The notes under the pieces are model-generated. The model worked only from the letters and a program-made list of their open reading frames with translations. It was not told the origin of the DNA and ran no database searches. Source: Jackrogersella multiformis (taxonomy: Eukaryota > Ascomycota > Sordariomycetes > Xylariales > Hypoxylaceae). From it: a stretch of DNA of 64,000 nucleotides. Position 1 is the stretch's first letter. The number at the start of each line of letters is the position of its first letter. The position numbers and the translations under genes are program-made. This document shows positions 45,798-58,800 of this stretch, piece by piece. The stretch covers positions 434,001-498,000 of the forward strand of contig CADCXD010000001.1 of the NCBI GenBank assembly GCA_902806575.1, read 5' to 3'.

Positions 45798-47434
45798 TTC
45801 TTGGTATAATGTATATAGATAGATGCTTTAATACTCACCTTTTATGACACCCCTTATATTTATCATGAGCATATCTCTACATGGTCATATAAGGTATGTT
45901 TTCCATAACTCACAATCTCGTGCTGATGGTGAGAATATTGTTACCTAAAACCTTTTAAAAATAGGAGATGAGAATAGTGTATGAAGGAGTTGATATTGCG
46001 AACATTTACAATGCATATAAGTTTCTTTCGAACGGCATAGCAGTTTCCTCGGGATCTAGTACATGAGGCCTTTGTAAATGCTTGGCTGACATGGGAAGAC
46101 ATATAAGGTAACTTATAGTAGGCAACTATGACTATATGTCGGCGATAGCTTCACGCCGGTTTATCCCACTGCATTGATCCTCCCCAGCACCCACCAGCTG
46201 TTTACCTATTCCCCCCTACGCTAAGTTCATGAAATCTCCAATCCTAAACATGACACCTTCTTACGCAAGTTCTATGAATCCCAATGCGATCGTGCCAACA
46301 AAGCTTAACTTCTAGGTAGTTTAGAAACCCAGGGATTACGACCTTAGTCTGGTTCCCCGTCCTCTCAAGAGTATTGTCAAGTCCAAGAAGAGCTAGAAAA
46401 AAACACCGCGAGAGAAGCCCACTAGAGTTCGTGTCTTAAGGAATACACTCTACCCAGACGGGCTAGTTGTGTCCTTGAGTGCTCATTGGTCGAAGCCCCG
46501 GCTTTGACCCGGAGGTGGCTTGTTAATACCCGGGCCGGTAGCCGCCCCACCTTGTCCCTTTTTGCGGAAGTACTCCACAACCTCTCGGCAACCCCCACTA
46601 CTCGGAGGCAGTTGCCATTTCTACTCCCCTAGCATCTCAGCCTCCCATCTCCCGCCTCATTCATATAGCGCCATGCCAAGAGCCAAGCCGGACCTCATTA
46701 CCCTCTCGCCCTACCTACTACGATACATGTTGCGAATATTTATCACAAAGGCTACCTACTCTCCGACTTGCACTGTAGTAAATCCAGTGCTATATATACG
46801 ACTCTACGCAAGTCCAGATGCTCATGCTTGCAGAGAAGTTCGAAGGAATTGGCAAGTCGTCCATCTGCCGTCTGTATCCACCCAGGTAAAATACGCGGGT
46901 AAATGCCGTCTGTATTATCAAACCGCATTTAGGTTGAAACCATTAGCATAAATAGAAAACACCAGACATAACTCTAAGCGCTGCAACCCTTGCCCTATTA
47001 TGAAATACGTGATACTCGGGAGCAGCTTTCAAGAACCAAGTGGTATCACTCGAGTCTCCTACAGAAAAAGAAGATGGGATAACCAAGACATGTTACGGTC
47101 GAATCACGCGGCAAGTCATCTCTAGCAAGCGACATCACGTCTACCCAAGCATACCACAAATCACCCAATATATCGACGATTCATCCTCGAGAGAAACGTA
47201 AATTACGAAGTGAACACATCACCAGGATCTCAGAAGACAAAAGCATTCGGTGCTACAAGACCTATTGAGCTCTAGAGCAGTACCAGGCAGCAGCAGGCCT
47301 CAGCCGTTGCAGGTGGTATGTGACCATGACTAAATCTATAACGCAATCCGCGAGCCGTGAAAGACAATGCAATCGATTCCCGCGTTCCCTTACTCCCTAC
47401 CGCGGCTGTGTTCCCTCCCTGTGCCCCCGGCTTA
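45798..47434. other. Convergent intergenic region, no gene supported
   Basis: 3' ends of the permease and the UBX gene face each other here. A 143-codon ORF at 46520-46951 is Pro/Ser/Tyr-rich with no domain and a locally GC-rich start; I judge it chance. Nothing else seen. Confidence 0.4.
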
Positions 47435-49165
47435 CTACGATTCCTCGATGAACTCGATCATGACTGTGCCCTGCTTCAGACCTGCTTCCTCGATGGTCTT
47501 CCCGAGCTCCTCGATTAGGTCTCTGCCTGCTGGCATCGCCTTGAGCTCGAATGGGACGCCATCCTTGCCCTCGAGAGGCTCGTCCTTAAGCCACTCGTAG
47601 ATACGGCTAACGGGGTCCGTAATGGAGAATTGTCGGATGATGCGACCACCTGCGTGTCGGAATTGTATTCTCGTCGTAGTAGGTAAGTTCTTTTCGGGCT
47701 CCACGTGAGGGTTAGTTGATGGTATTTGGGAGAACGCTGACCCGGGCGTCTCTTGAGGAGAAAGGGGCGCCTGAGCTGAGCTACCGGCCAAATCAATAGA
47801 CTGGTCGACTGCCTTGCCTTTGCCCTTCCCGATGTCTGGATTTGATTTCGTAAGAGCATCTGGATCCTGAACGCTAGGTTCCGACGGCCCACCGTCTTCG
47901 TTGAGGCTGTTTTTCAGGGCCATCTCAAGCATCTCCTCTTCAGTCATCCGGCCAATATCTCTAGGCTTCGTCTTCGGCTTTGCCTTTAGTACGGGATTCT
48001 TGCTATTGGCTTCCAAGCTGTAGCGGTCTAGAAACTCGACCAAGTCTTGGTGGAACTCTGCCGGCGAGGGGAATGACTCTCCGGACCACACCTTAACCTG
48101 CTCTCCAGTGCGGGGGTCGATAATGGAAACATGCGGATAGTTGTTCTCGTCTTCGTGCTCCTGATTTGCGAAATAGAACGTGGTATAAGACTGCGATAAG
48201 GGGTCGTCTAGGGTGTACTGTAGAAAAATGAAATGCTCGCGCACCAAGGACACGATATTCTCATTCTTCCAGTGGTCTCTGTTGAGAACTTGGCATCGAA
48301 AGTCGTCTAGCTTTTGAAGATTCACAAGTAACCATTTCTTCTCTTCCTTTCCGACATCTCTCGCGGCATCCAACGGCAGACGGCTAATCATGCCAGTTGG
48401 GGGTGCGAACAGATCTCTTAATCTTTGTGATGTGTTGGTAGTCTCTGGCGCACCAGGAGCACCAGGAGCACTAGGAGGGATTCGCGGTCTTGTACTTGTA
48501 CCGTCTTCTACGTCGAACCAATCGACTGAGGACTGATTGAAGGGGTTCGCACTTGTACCTGAGAGGCGGGGTTAGCAACGGAGATATAAAAAAAAAAGAT
48601 ACGGTTTATAGTTCTCACCTTGAACCCTACGCCGTCGCCGCAGTTGTTCCATGACGGCTGCTTCTCGGTCGTCCTCCAGACCCCACGATGGGTCAGGAGC
48701 TGCGAGAGTCTCGGTTGTCTGCGCTATAGGAGCTCTCACTCCATCCACCGTTGTATGGTTCTCCGAGTACATCTCCTCTTGTAGTCGCCTCGCCATAGCC
48801 GCGTCCTCCTCCTCTTGAGCGTTTCTAGCTATCGCCGCGACATCATCGTCGTCGTCATCAGGAACCTCAAATTCATCATCGGCCATCTGTACGTCATCAT
48901 CATCATCAGAATCTATGTGAATGACGCCTCGAGAGTCCTCGCGACCGGTGAAGACTTGACTTCCAGTTGTAGCGGTAACGGGCTGTCTCGCTGACGTAGA
49001 GGTGGAGGCGGTAGGCGCGTTGAAGCTTGACTGTAATTCGGGATTCTCGAAATAGAGCTGAATAGCTTGCATCGGGTCGCCGCCTGATATCTCAAGGTAG
49101 CCGCGAGCTACGTGCTCAGCTCCGACGCCGGTTATGGTCATAAACTGCTCTACGTCCTCGTCCAT
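47435..49165 (-). CDS. UBX5: UBA-UAS-UIM-UBX domain protein (UBXN7/Ubx5-like Cdc48 adaptor)
   Basis: Exons (complement): 48619-49165 and 47435-48558; 1671 bp, 556 aa; 60 bp intron. Order: UBA domain (about 1-45: FMTITGVGAEHVARGYLE, GDPMQAIQLYFE), an acidic Asp run (DSDDDDD, DDDDDDV; about 85-110), a helical AMARRLQEEMY region, then after the splice a UAS thioredoxin-like domain (about 240-365: KKWLLVNLQ, FIFLQYTLDD, YPHVSIIDPRTGEQVKVW). Next is a UIM-like motif (TEEEMLEMALKNSLNE, 388-403) and the C-terminal UBX domain (about 476-556: RIQFRHAGGRIIRQF, GTVMIEF). Members recruit ubiquitylated clients and cullin-RING ligases to Cdc48/p97. ECM29 lies next upstream on the same strand. Confidence 0.93.
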
Positions 49166-50291
49166 CTTGAGAGCTTTATCCTGTCGTAAGATACGAGAGG
49201 TAGGTAATAAATGAGTCGATAAAAGAATATTCGTGGTGTTCTAATAAACCTAATAAACCTAAGCGGTATCGTCCGTCAAGACTCGAGGTACTGGTACTAT
49301 TAAGATATGAAGATGTTAAGATGTGAATATGGTGGGGGTTTTCGTGGGAACTAGAGGTGGATGGAAACAAACGAACAGGATCGAAGTTCACAATGGGACC
49401 AGCCTAAGTAACTTTTTTGATGTTTGCCTATAACAATAGTATGGATAATTTAGTTCCTTCGAGAAGCGCCTAAGGGACCGATGGCCGTCGAGGCGAACAG
49501 AGGAACGAAGTTGGTTTGTAGAACTGTGAGTTGTCTTTGGGAACTTTAGGAACTTTAGGATCGATGGTTTAAAGGCGGCCATTGTGACGCAACACAACCC
49601 TGTGGGGCCGAGCACCGCTAGCCTTAGGTACCTGGAGCACCTAAGCAGGGCAGATAGGCAGGTAGACTGCGAAAAATAGTGGGAACCGCGTTATCTTTTG
49701 CCGGCAAATCTCCGCTCAAACGTACTGACCACCATGGTCCAATACTACATTGGTACTTAGGTACTTAGGTACTTAAGTATGTACTGCTATCGTAAAGCAG
49801 AAAAGGGGCATTTATTATGTATAGCTGAAGATGTAATCAAACACTTAGTGTTGTCAAGTATATTCTAGTAAAAATCTGCAATTTAAGTACAGTTACCTAA
49901 GAACCTAATTATTGAGGCCTAGGTACCTAAGTCTAACTGGCAAATAGGCACGGATGCTGGATCTGGATACGAGGTACTAGGTATAGCGATGACTCTACAA
50001 ACAGACATCACCAACTACTGCTACAACTGCTTGCCTTCAAAGGTACAACACAAACTTCCTCAGAGCTGAATCGAATGCTGGCTTAGTATCACATCGATAA
50101 GCGCAATTAATAAGAGTTGGGTAGTACGATAAGACTTAGCAGGCGGCTGCCTACCTCTACGCCGGTCTCCTCATCTTCGTCATCGAGTAGCCTCGTTATT
50201 CCATCGAGATCGAAACCAATGAAAATTATCTATTGAATAGCTTAATAGGCCTTCAGAACGCCTTCTTCTTGATATCCCTCTTTCCATTAGA
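49166..50291. other. Intergenic between the UBX gene and ECM29
   Basis: UBX promoter and ECM29 3' flank. Contains repeated TACTTAGGTACTTAGGTACTTA (near 49755-49775) and TACCTA motifs. No ORF of merit. Confidence 0.45.
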
Positions 50292-53200
50292 TCAAGCAAC
50301 AAGCTGTTGCGCAACCTTACCTAGGAGCTTCTGCACATCTATAGACCGATCCGCCTCTCCCATAGCCTTCAGCTTCGCTTCCATTTCTTGAAGTAATGAA
50401 TCCTGCTTGCCAGGCGGGCCAAATATGCCCTTCTTCCATGCCTTCACGAATGCGTCCAGCGCTTTAGCCCTGCTTGAACGCTGGCTCTCGAGGGCGACAT
50501 CATTCTCATCTGCTACTAGTAACCTGAACCACCGAGTAGCCACTATGCCCGCTGCTGAGCCCGAAGAGCCTTCTGAAGTCGCAGCCTGATTCATGATCTC
50601 GGCTGCATTGGTGAACCATGTGTCTTTAGCTAGTGAAATTGCTTGCTTTGCTCCCTCGGCAGTGGTGGCTACGTCGCCAAGTACGACAATCGGGGTGGCC
50701 TGCATCTTTTTGCGATTGTAGGCTGTTATAGCAACCTTGAGGGCTGCGTCAGCCGTCTTCCGCTCCAACTCCGTTACTTTGTGTGCTTCATCGTCTATTT
50801 TTAAGTGCCCCGAAACCAACTCGACTGCCTCCGCATACATGTCCAAATCCTCTCGGGCGCTAGAAAACTCGGCGAGCGCCTCGAAGGCATGGGGTCGGTA
50901 TTCGTCGTTGTTTCGTTTCGCTTCGCGTATGGCTATTTTTTTCAACTGTGCTGCGAGTGTTGAATCCGTGCTCCAAAGCTTCTTGCCGTGGAGCACAAAG
51001 AGCGGATATGCAGTCACCAGCTTCTCCTTGCCCTTGAACGTCTTGAGCGTCAGAGATTTATCCAGCACTGGCCAGATTTTCTGTAAATCTGCCTCGCCGA
51101 ACTGGCCATCTTTCCCAACGCCGCTGCTGAGCGCTGTGATCATAGACGCAATCGTCAATGCGGCACCATGTTGGAGAGCCCACTTGGACGTATTCAAGCC
51201 TCGCGATACAATTTCTGTGATCTCATCGATGAAGCGCTTTACACTATAGCTACCTCCAGCGTGTTGGCTCCAAACAGCCTCAAATTCCTCAGAAACGTAA
51301 TCGTCGGTATCGTGCTTTGCTAGGTATGCGAACGGTAAGAGACGGGCCTCTAGGTCGGTAAATGCATCTGGGGAAATTTTGGCTACAGCTAGCACTGCGT
51401 CGGCAACCTTCTGGCGCCTGGTGTCATCCTCGGCCCCAAAGTACAAGTCTAATAGTCTCGAAGTGAATCGATCTCGCGCCTCCAAAGTCGCCGATCTCAA
51501 TAAATATGCAGAGCTCCTCGCATAGGCTTTGCTCGTTTCGTGATTGCGATCGAGGATCTGAGTCTCCATTGCCTTAAGGAATGTTGCGTTGTGGGGTAGT
51601 AGAAGAACGCTATGCCGAAGGGCCATGGTACTGAGAACTTCGCCACAGCCAATCTTCGTTTGCATCCCAATAGCAGATTTGATGGTAGATACCAGTTGCG
51701 GTGCCAATTGTTTCATGACTTCCTCGTCAACAAATCGCAAGCAGTCGACGATACACTCGAACATGGGCGATCGTGTAGCAGCATTACTTCGTAACTTATC
51801 GAGGCCCTCGCGATCTTCTTCATTGACTCGCTGGTAGTAGTAGTTAACCGCCTCGGGTTCAACAGTACTAAGCAGTCCAAGGGAATGTGTGATGATGGTT
51901 GGAATAAAGGGCTTCAGCGCATCGCCTCCGTGCTTGACGATGTCTAGAACTGTGCGAATTGACATAAGCTTCACCTCTTTGACTGAACTCTCAATTCCCT
52001 TGTCAGATAACAAGAACGGGAGAACTTGAGAAATCATTTTTCTGGCAGAAGAGGAAGAGTTGTTCTCCTGAAGTTGTGTGACCAGTGTCTTCGAAAGGCT
52101 CATGCATAGCTTGAGCGCAGCGGCTCTTACCGATCCTTTCTGGTCGTCCAAAACTCTCAGCGTCATCTTCCAGATATCCGTGTAATACTTTTCGTACTTG
52201 GGAAATGGCTGGCCGTAGATGAGTTCAGCAATTGCCGTGCAGCTCGCCTCCCGTACACGCCATTCTTTTCCGTCCAGGATACTTTTCAAAAGGTCGTCCA
52301 TGATGGCATCGAAGTATTTGTCGATCACTATTGTTTGATCCTTGACGACTGCCTTCCAAATATCATCCATTGATCTTCGCACATTAGAATTTGGGTCAAA
52401 TCTATACCGATACAATTTCGGGTAGATCTTGGGATCTAATTCGGCATCGGACAGAATATTGCTCAGGCCAAACCGGCCGAACGCTGAACGAGCAGTCCAT
52501 GTCGCAGCATTCGTGGCTAGGGCCATAAACTTGTAGATAAGACTCTGATCGCCGACTTCGTTGGCAAGACTGATGATGTCTTTATATGACGTGACAGACT
52601 TGCCGTCACCTGTTGGCAGGGCGCCAGCATCGAAAAGTTCTGTTTCTTCGTCGACCTTTAGCTGTGTTTTGTTTCCAGTGAAACTTGCTACCAAGTCCTT
52701 CACAAGGTCGCCCTTGAGCGACTGATCGCCTTTCTCATATACCAACCCAAGCCCACGCGACGCGGTTTCCTGGACGAGCTCGTCACGAGCGGTAAGCAAT
52801 CGCATAAAAGCAACCTGACACTCTCGTAAACGGGATTGGATCTCTGGTAAGTTTGAGCAGTACTGAATAACACAGAATAGCCAGATACCAGAAGCCTTCA
52901 AAAGCGATGGCTTAGTAGTCTTGCAGTCATTAATGAGCTTGTTAACTGTAGCATCAATTCTAGAAGGACGCTTGCCAAGAGTACCAATGATATTGGATCT
53001 ACCAGATCCTAAAGGTTCCACGTCTAGACCAAGTTGTACGGCTTCGGAATCCCACCGAGCAATTGCACATGCAATTGCCTCTCCGGTAGCGAAATGAACT
53101 TCTGTCCTCTTGATTTCTGATAACTCGAATAGTTTATCTAGAATCTTTGCTATGGGTTCTGTCTCGGTACCCGATGAATCAGCTAAGGAGGGGATCGCCA

Positions 53201-55871
53201 GCCTCCCTAACGCGCCAATTGCTTTCTCAATGCCTGCAACCGCAAGCTTTGCGAGCGAGTCTATGGTTTTGGTCAAATCATCATCCTTCACAGGGAAATG
53301 AATGTTTGCAGTCCATAGCTGGGAAATTGAGTCAAGAGCTGCGGTTTTGATATCCGTGCTCCCTTTTTGCAACGCAGAGGTGACGCGCTCGTAGAGAAAT
53401 TGGGCATGATCGGACACATCTTCTGGATTGATCTTTCCGTAGTAGGCAGCTCGAGAAAAGTAGCTACCCAAGCAAGCGAGTGAGCCCTGATATTCCGCAG
53501 ATTGGGAAGCCGAAGGCTCTGGACAAGACTCGACGAAGTTTCGTAGCTGGGAAATAAGAGTAGCAGAGTGACTGCTCCATGGGGCAAGTATACCGAAGAC
53601 TTGTGCCGCCAGTTGCCTCACCCTTTGATTATTTGACTTAATCAGGGGGAATAATTCCTGCACCCTGGCAGACAAGGGCGATGCAACAGTCGCCGACGGG
53701 GCGAATGACAAGATCTCGGCAAGACAGCTAACACTTTCCTCAGCCCCGATATCAGGATGATCTCGCAGCCCGTCGAAGGCTGCGTTGAGGATCGTCAGAA
53801 GAAACACCTCATTCGCCAGACTGAAATAATTTCTGATGCCATTGCGGGTCGATAGATTGTTTTCCATCTTTCGTTCTAGCTGCGACTCCCAATCCACTTC
53901 GCAATTATTTTCATTCAAAGCAGAGAGGAAAAGGATTTGCTTGACATAGCGTATTGATATTGGGAAAGCGTGGAGACGATCGTTTTGGAACAAAGTGTAT
54001 CTGGACGTCTGGTCAACATCCATCCGATTCTCATCTTCTTCCTGGCTAGTATCGAATAACACCTGCGCCAATTTGGTCCAATCGGGTAAAACTAGTGCAT
54101 CGTCGGGATGTAGTTTGGTGGCCCACCAAGGATCGAGCCCTCGTTGTCCCTCTTCTACCACGTCACGTCGTTCAGAGGACCCGCCGCCTAATGCGAGGAT
54201 ATCGATCCACCGAGCCTGGATATTACTGTAAGGGAGGCAATTATTCGCAAAGCGCGCTGCGACATGTCGTGCTGTCCTCCTCTCTTGCCTCTCTGGCAGA
54301 ATCATATACTCTAAGAGTAATATCTCCAGGTCGCGGGTTTCTGCTGGAGTAGTCTGTTTGAAGAGGCCTATCATGCTTGACAAAGCGCTTTCGATGTAGA
54401 CTACAATGTCTAGGCTTGGGTCAGATACGAGAGAGTCGAGAAGCCACTTCAGAAGCGAGTGCTTCGCGTGGTATTCAAAATCGCCGGCCCTAGCTAGGAT
54501 GCCGATAGTTTCGTATGCATTGGCTCGTAGCTTCAGCTCATCTTGTATCTGTGATTGAGTTCCTCGGGGGGTGGGTTCTGGCCACCCTTGCCCTAGAATG
54601 TAGTCTTTCAAAATATTGACGAGGCTAGAGTTTATGTTATTACCATGGCGAGCTGTAACTAAGTCGTTTCGAGCGATCCAGCCCAGAAATGCTATCAATG
54701 CCTTGTGCAGTCGCAGCGCTTCGAGACCAAGAACGGAGGCACCATCACCGGATGCAAGACTGAAATCCTGCCTTACGGCCAGTAGTATCTGATCTATGAA
54801 ACTACACGCAACTTTGGATTTAGATAATAGCTTGAGGACCTGTATCCGATGGGCAACTGGAAAACTTTTATGTGCATCGTAAAGCGAGTGAACCACGTCT
54901 TCACTTTCAAGATCAACGTTCGACCGCTTCAGAACATCGTTAGCGATCGATGTGATTCGCGAATCTGTGGAACCAGCAGCACATATTGCTGGTATATGTC
55001 GTTCGGAGTCTGTGAATGCGCTGCTGGCTAGAAAATTGGCGGCCTTGAGTTTGCACTCTGGTAAGCTCAGGCTAATCGGGCTACCTGGTCTCCAGGTTTG
55101 AGGATTATTGTTTCTCAGGAAATCAACGTCCTCACGAAGAAGGCCGCATGGCCAAGAAGCTTCTATCTTCTTTTTAAGCTCTTCTTCAGTTGCTATTAAG
55201 GCTACGTCTTGCTTTAGGAGGAAGAGCTTGCCAAGCTGCTGCGATATGTAGCGAGCATCTGTCGGATCTGAGAGGCCGGAGTGCTCCCTAAAGGCGGTAT
55301 CCTCCTTGCTTCCTCGTTCCGGTATCTTAATGTCGAGGAGCAGACGCAAGAAGATATTAAAAAATCCAGCCGCACTAGCCGAGCGAGTTTCCTTCGAAAT
55401 ACCTCGAAGGACTACCGGAAGGAGTTCTCGCCGTTTTGGCTGATCGAGCCTTAGAACACCCTGCTTGATAAGGCTTAAGTCTAGTTGCTTGACCATGGGC
55501 GAACTGGTCTTTTTGTACTGATTTACAAGAGCAGCGACAGGCAACACAACGCTTACATCTAAGTTAGCAAAATCCAGCTTCATTCATCAAATATGATACA
55601 TACCCTACGGGCTTAGCAAAGTTGTTGACACTTATAAATGCTTGAAAGGCCTGCCCATATGGTTTAGCGTTGTTTTCAGGATCAGACGAGAAAATGGACT
55701 TCGTACAGCATCTCGGACAGCCTTGTGCTGACTACCAGCCTTGTCAAGGAGGGAAACAAGCTGAGAACTCAGTGCATCGCTAAGCTTTTTCTCATCCCCA
55801 GATACACTGGCAAACTTATAGCGTATCGACGATACGAGCTTAAGCTCGGCTCCCTCGTTTGATGAAGCCAT
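50292..55871 (-). CDS. ECM29: ECM29 proteasome-associated HEAT-repeat scaffold
   Basis: Exons (complement): 55707-55871, 55604-55650, 50292-55551; 5472 bp, 1823 aa, normal for the family. The two 5' introns are 56 and 52 bp. The second is read as GTATGT to GATGTAAG with branch site GCTAAC; it gives the family-like junction ...PVG-VVLPVAALVNQ and is the least certain junction (an alternative AG lies 9 bases upstream but breaks the frame). The product is alpha-helical HEAT-like repeats throughout, with typical stretches such as GKEWRVREASCTAIAELIYG and DQKGSVRAAALKLCMSL. Ecm29 tethers the 19S cap to the 20S core, acts in proteasome quality control and links proteasomes to membranes and motors. 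No membrane segment or enzymatic motif. Confidence 0.93.
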
Positions 55872-58597
55872 GATATAATAGCCCGGCTAGGGGCGGGGCG
55901 GAGCGGGGTGGAGGGACGCAGGAGGCTCTAGAATATGTGCCGTATTATCGCAAAGTCAATCTCGCATGCGGTCTAAAATAGACAACCTAGTCGTTATAAA
56001 TGATTCAGCATTTGTGGCATGCCGAGTATCTTGTCCGTGTAGATAGCTTCTGGTATTCCGGATGGCCGTTTTTGAGTGAGAAATCACACCTTCGTCACGC
56101 GTTCATATTTGGTGGCTACCTCTCAGACTTTATGAATGTATGAGATATAATAGCATTGAGGCCTTGTATGGTTGACGGTCTTGCAACCTTTTAATCTGGT
56201 TCTTTTCCCATTTCAGTGGCTGACGCTCGTTAGCCAGCAAGATGAGGACGTCAACAAATCACGGCAACAATTAGAAGCAAGAAGAAGTTGCCGGTCGGTA
56301 CCAAGGTACCTCAAATACCTAGATGAATCCACTGCGCACAGCCACATGTGGCGTATATATCGTAGTACCTACTTATGCGGGGAAGCTACCTGCTTACGTA
56401 CATTGATGCCTACCTACATAGGTGCCGTCGCAAACATCGCGACTTCCAAAGGTTTCATTCTTTAGCCATGGTCCACTTCATCCATCGTTGGTGCTATCTA
56501 TATTAATTCGTGCTCGTAATTGGTTCGAATTTGCCCAACTTACTTGCTTGGTTGCCCATATGTCATTGGCTCATTCCCTTGCGACTCACGGATATAGATG
56601 ATCAAGTGTAATCCCATATAATTATGATCCATATAAATAAAGCATTTCATGAGAGAGTCCAGTTGCTCTTTCGAAGGTGATTTACTCCGGATTAGTTGTT
56701 CCAATCATATTATATACACAGAAGATACAAAACGGTGCAAAAGAAACATCAACTGGAGTTGACACCGGGTTAATTAAGACCTTGAAATCAATAGTCTAGA
56801 ATGACTTACTGCTCTTTACAATGTGTCAATGTACCTTTGATATTGTTAAGACTAATTTATTATCTAACCTATTCCTACTTATACGGACTAGCGAACTTAC
56901 TCGAACCTCAACTTACAGAAACTCGAGATTAGCAATAGTCTGCCGCCAGACACCATATTCCTCCCTGAACACTTTCATGTGACAGTTACATCGACAGAAC
57001 TTGGATCTATTAATTAGTGCGGCAAGCAATGCGGCCATTGAGGTTCGCAGTCCACCTGGGCAGGACGGTGCCGATTTCGGGTTGAATTTAGATCCAAGTC
57101 CTAGAATAGAACGTAATTACTACCATGGTCGGTCGATTGACAAGTCTTTCGTCATTTCGTCGTTAAAGCTACGTACCAGCAACTAACAAACTAGCTGAAA
57201 TAGACTCCTCCGGCGGGTTATATTCAAGACGGATGAACTCTGTCAGTTGATAGAGATGGGGTTGGTCCCCTCAGTACGAGTAATACATAGTTGACCAAGG
57301 GCACTTCGAGATAAAGTCTGGCTAAGGCTAACGCACCGTTAGAGTACACGGTGTATTCAATACATACCTAGGTAGGTAGGTATGTAGGTAGCAAGCTTCA
57401 GGAAGACCCAGACTGACTTGCTAATCGTCTAGCACGATTCAGTAACTTCATTTCAGGTTGCGACTCTGTGTGACCTTACCTGCGCACCTGCGCAACTGCT
57501 TACATTAGGTAGGTACATTGGTAGGCAGCAAAGGGAAAGTTCGGAAGGCCGGAAGGGCCGTTGAAGAGAAACGGGGCCGGGCCCCGCTAGCTTTGATCTT
57601 AGCGCAACCATACTACTTACCTTAAGCAGCTCGGGCACTCGCTACTATTTCGATAGTATAGAAATTGCATAGTGCTTCTGAGCAATCAGGATGTATTATC
57701 GACATCTAAAAAATTAAGGTATACCATTCCAAGTTTCCGCAATCGAGGCTTGTCCTGTGATTGGATTCTTACCTAGGTAGGCCGGCCAATAGAACCTTGC
57801 ACCAAGGTAAGACCTGAATTGAAGTGACAAGTATCTCGTGTTTGGGGGAGGGGAGGGGCAAAAAAAAAAAAAAAAAACTTTTGATTCCCGCGTTTGTAGT
57901 AGGTAAGGTTAGGTTGGGAACACACCAGAGAAAAAGTTTAAGATCTTGTGCCTTGCAGATTATATATACTGTGTGTCTACCGAGGTAGTATGGCCGGAAT
58001 AGATACCATGTAGATATACCCTTGGATATATATCATGGATCATATATGTACTATACACTATGTACAGGCTGACAGGTTGGGGGAAAGGGAAAAAAAGGGA
58101 CACTTGATCCATATTGCGGGCCAACTGGTTAGTCGCATGCGCGTAATTGCTTCTGAGCCGGGAAACCAACAAGGAGGTTAAAGGGAAAAAGTTTGCTAGT
58201 AAACGAAGCGAATACATCCATAGATAGAGAAACGCCCTTGCTTACCAACTCCAATGTTGGATGATGTACCAAGATATCGTAAAAGTACCTACGTAGTATG
58301 TAAGGACTTGGGCCTCAGGCACGGCGACATAACCTTGGAAGCTCCAGCTAAGACTCATCCGGTCGGGTTTTGCGCCAGCGATCTCAGACATTGAAGCCTA
58401 TATGTGTTTCAATTAAGAAGACAGGACAATGCGCTCTCTATTTGTGCATACGACCGTCCTTTATTCATCTATGAATATGTCCTGAATTATTAGAAAAGTA
58501 TTCGAAGCTTACCACATTTGCCTCAGAATGGCGACAGTGGCGCTCATGACACTCCATGACACACCTAGCTTTGCCTAGCATTCATAGAATACCTAAT

Positions 58598-58800
58598 TCA
58601 AGCGCATTTACGTATACCGTACAAGGAGCACTGTACTCCATTATTTATGCTTGTCATTTTGCAATCTGCAAATAGGCCGCCAACCAGACAGGGGTATTGC
58701 AGATCGTCGCATTTCCCGGGGTGGAGAGCTATTTTCTGATTCGAGATCGGGTCCCAGATTTTTTGGCCTTTGTCCTCGCACACACGTGCTGTTGCGTCGT
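58598..58800 (-). pseudogene. Orphan cysteine-rich terminal exon, effector-like composition
   Basis: An acceptor (GGTTGTTAG, 58801-58809 on the minus strand) is followed by 67 codons in phase 2 ending in TGA. The peptide has six Cys, in the order VCEDKGQK, PGKCDDLQYPCLVGG, FADCKMTS, GVQCSLYG and RKCA-stop. This resembles small secreted fungal proteins. Upstream 58810-59060 has no exon with a start and signal peptide, so it is a decayed gene or its 5' exon lies further away. Function unknown. Confidence 0.35.

Noticed and set aside
46520..46951. 143-codon plus ORF
   Set aside because: Pro/Ser/Tyr low complexity, no domain, no convincing start context; likely chance in a moderately GC-rich spacer.
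56172..56465. 97-codon plus ORF
   Set aside because: No motif, spans repeated TACCTA sequence, no leader or splice context.
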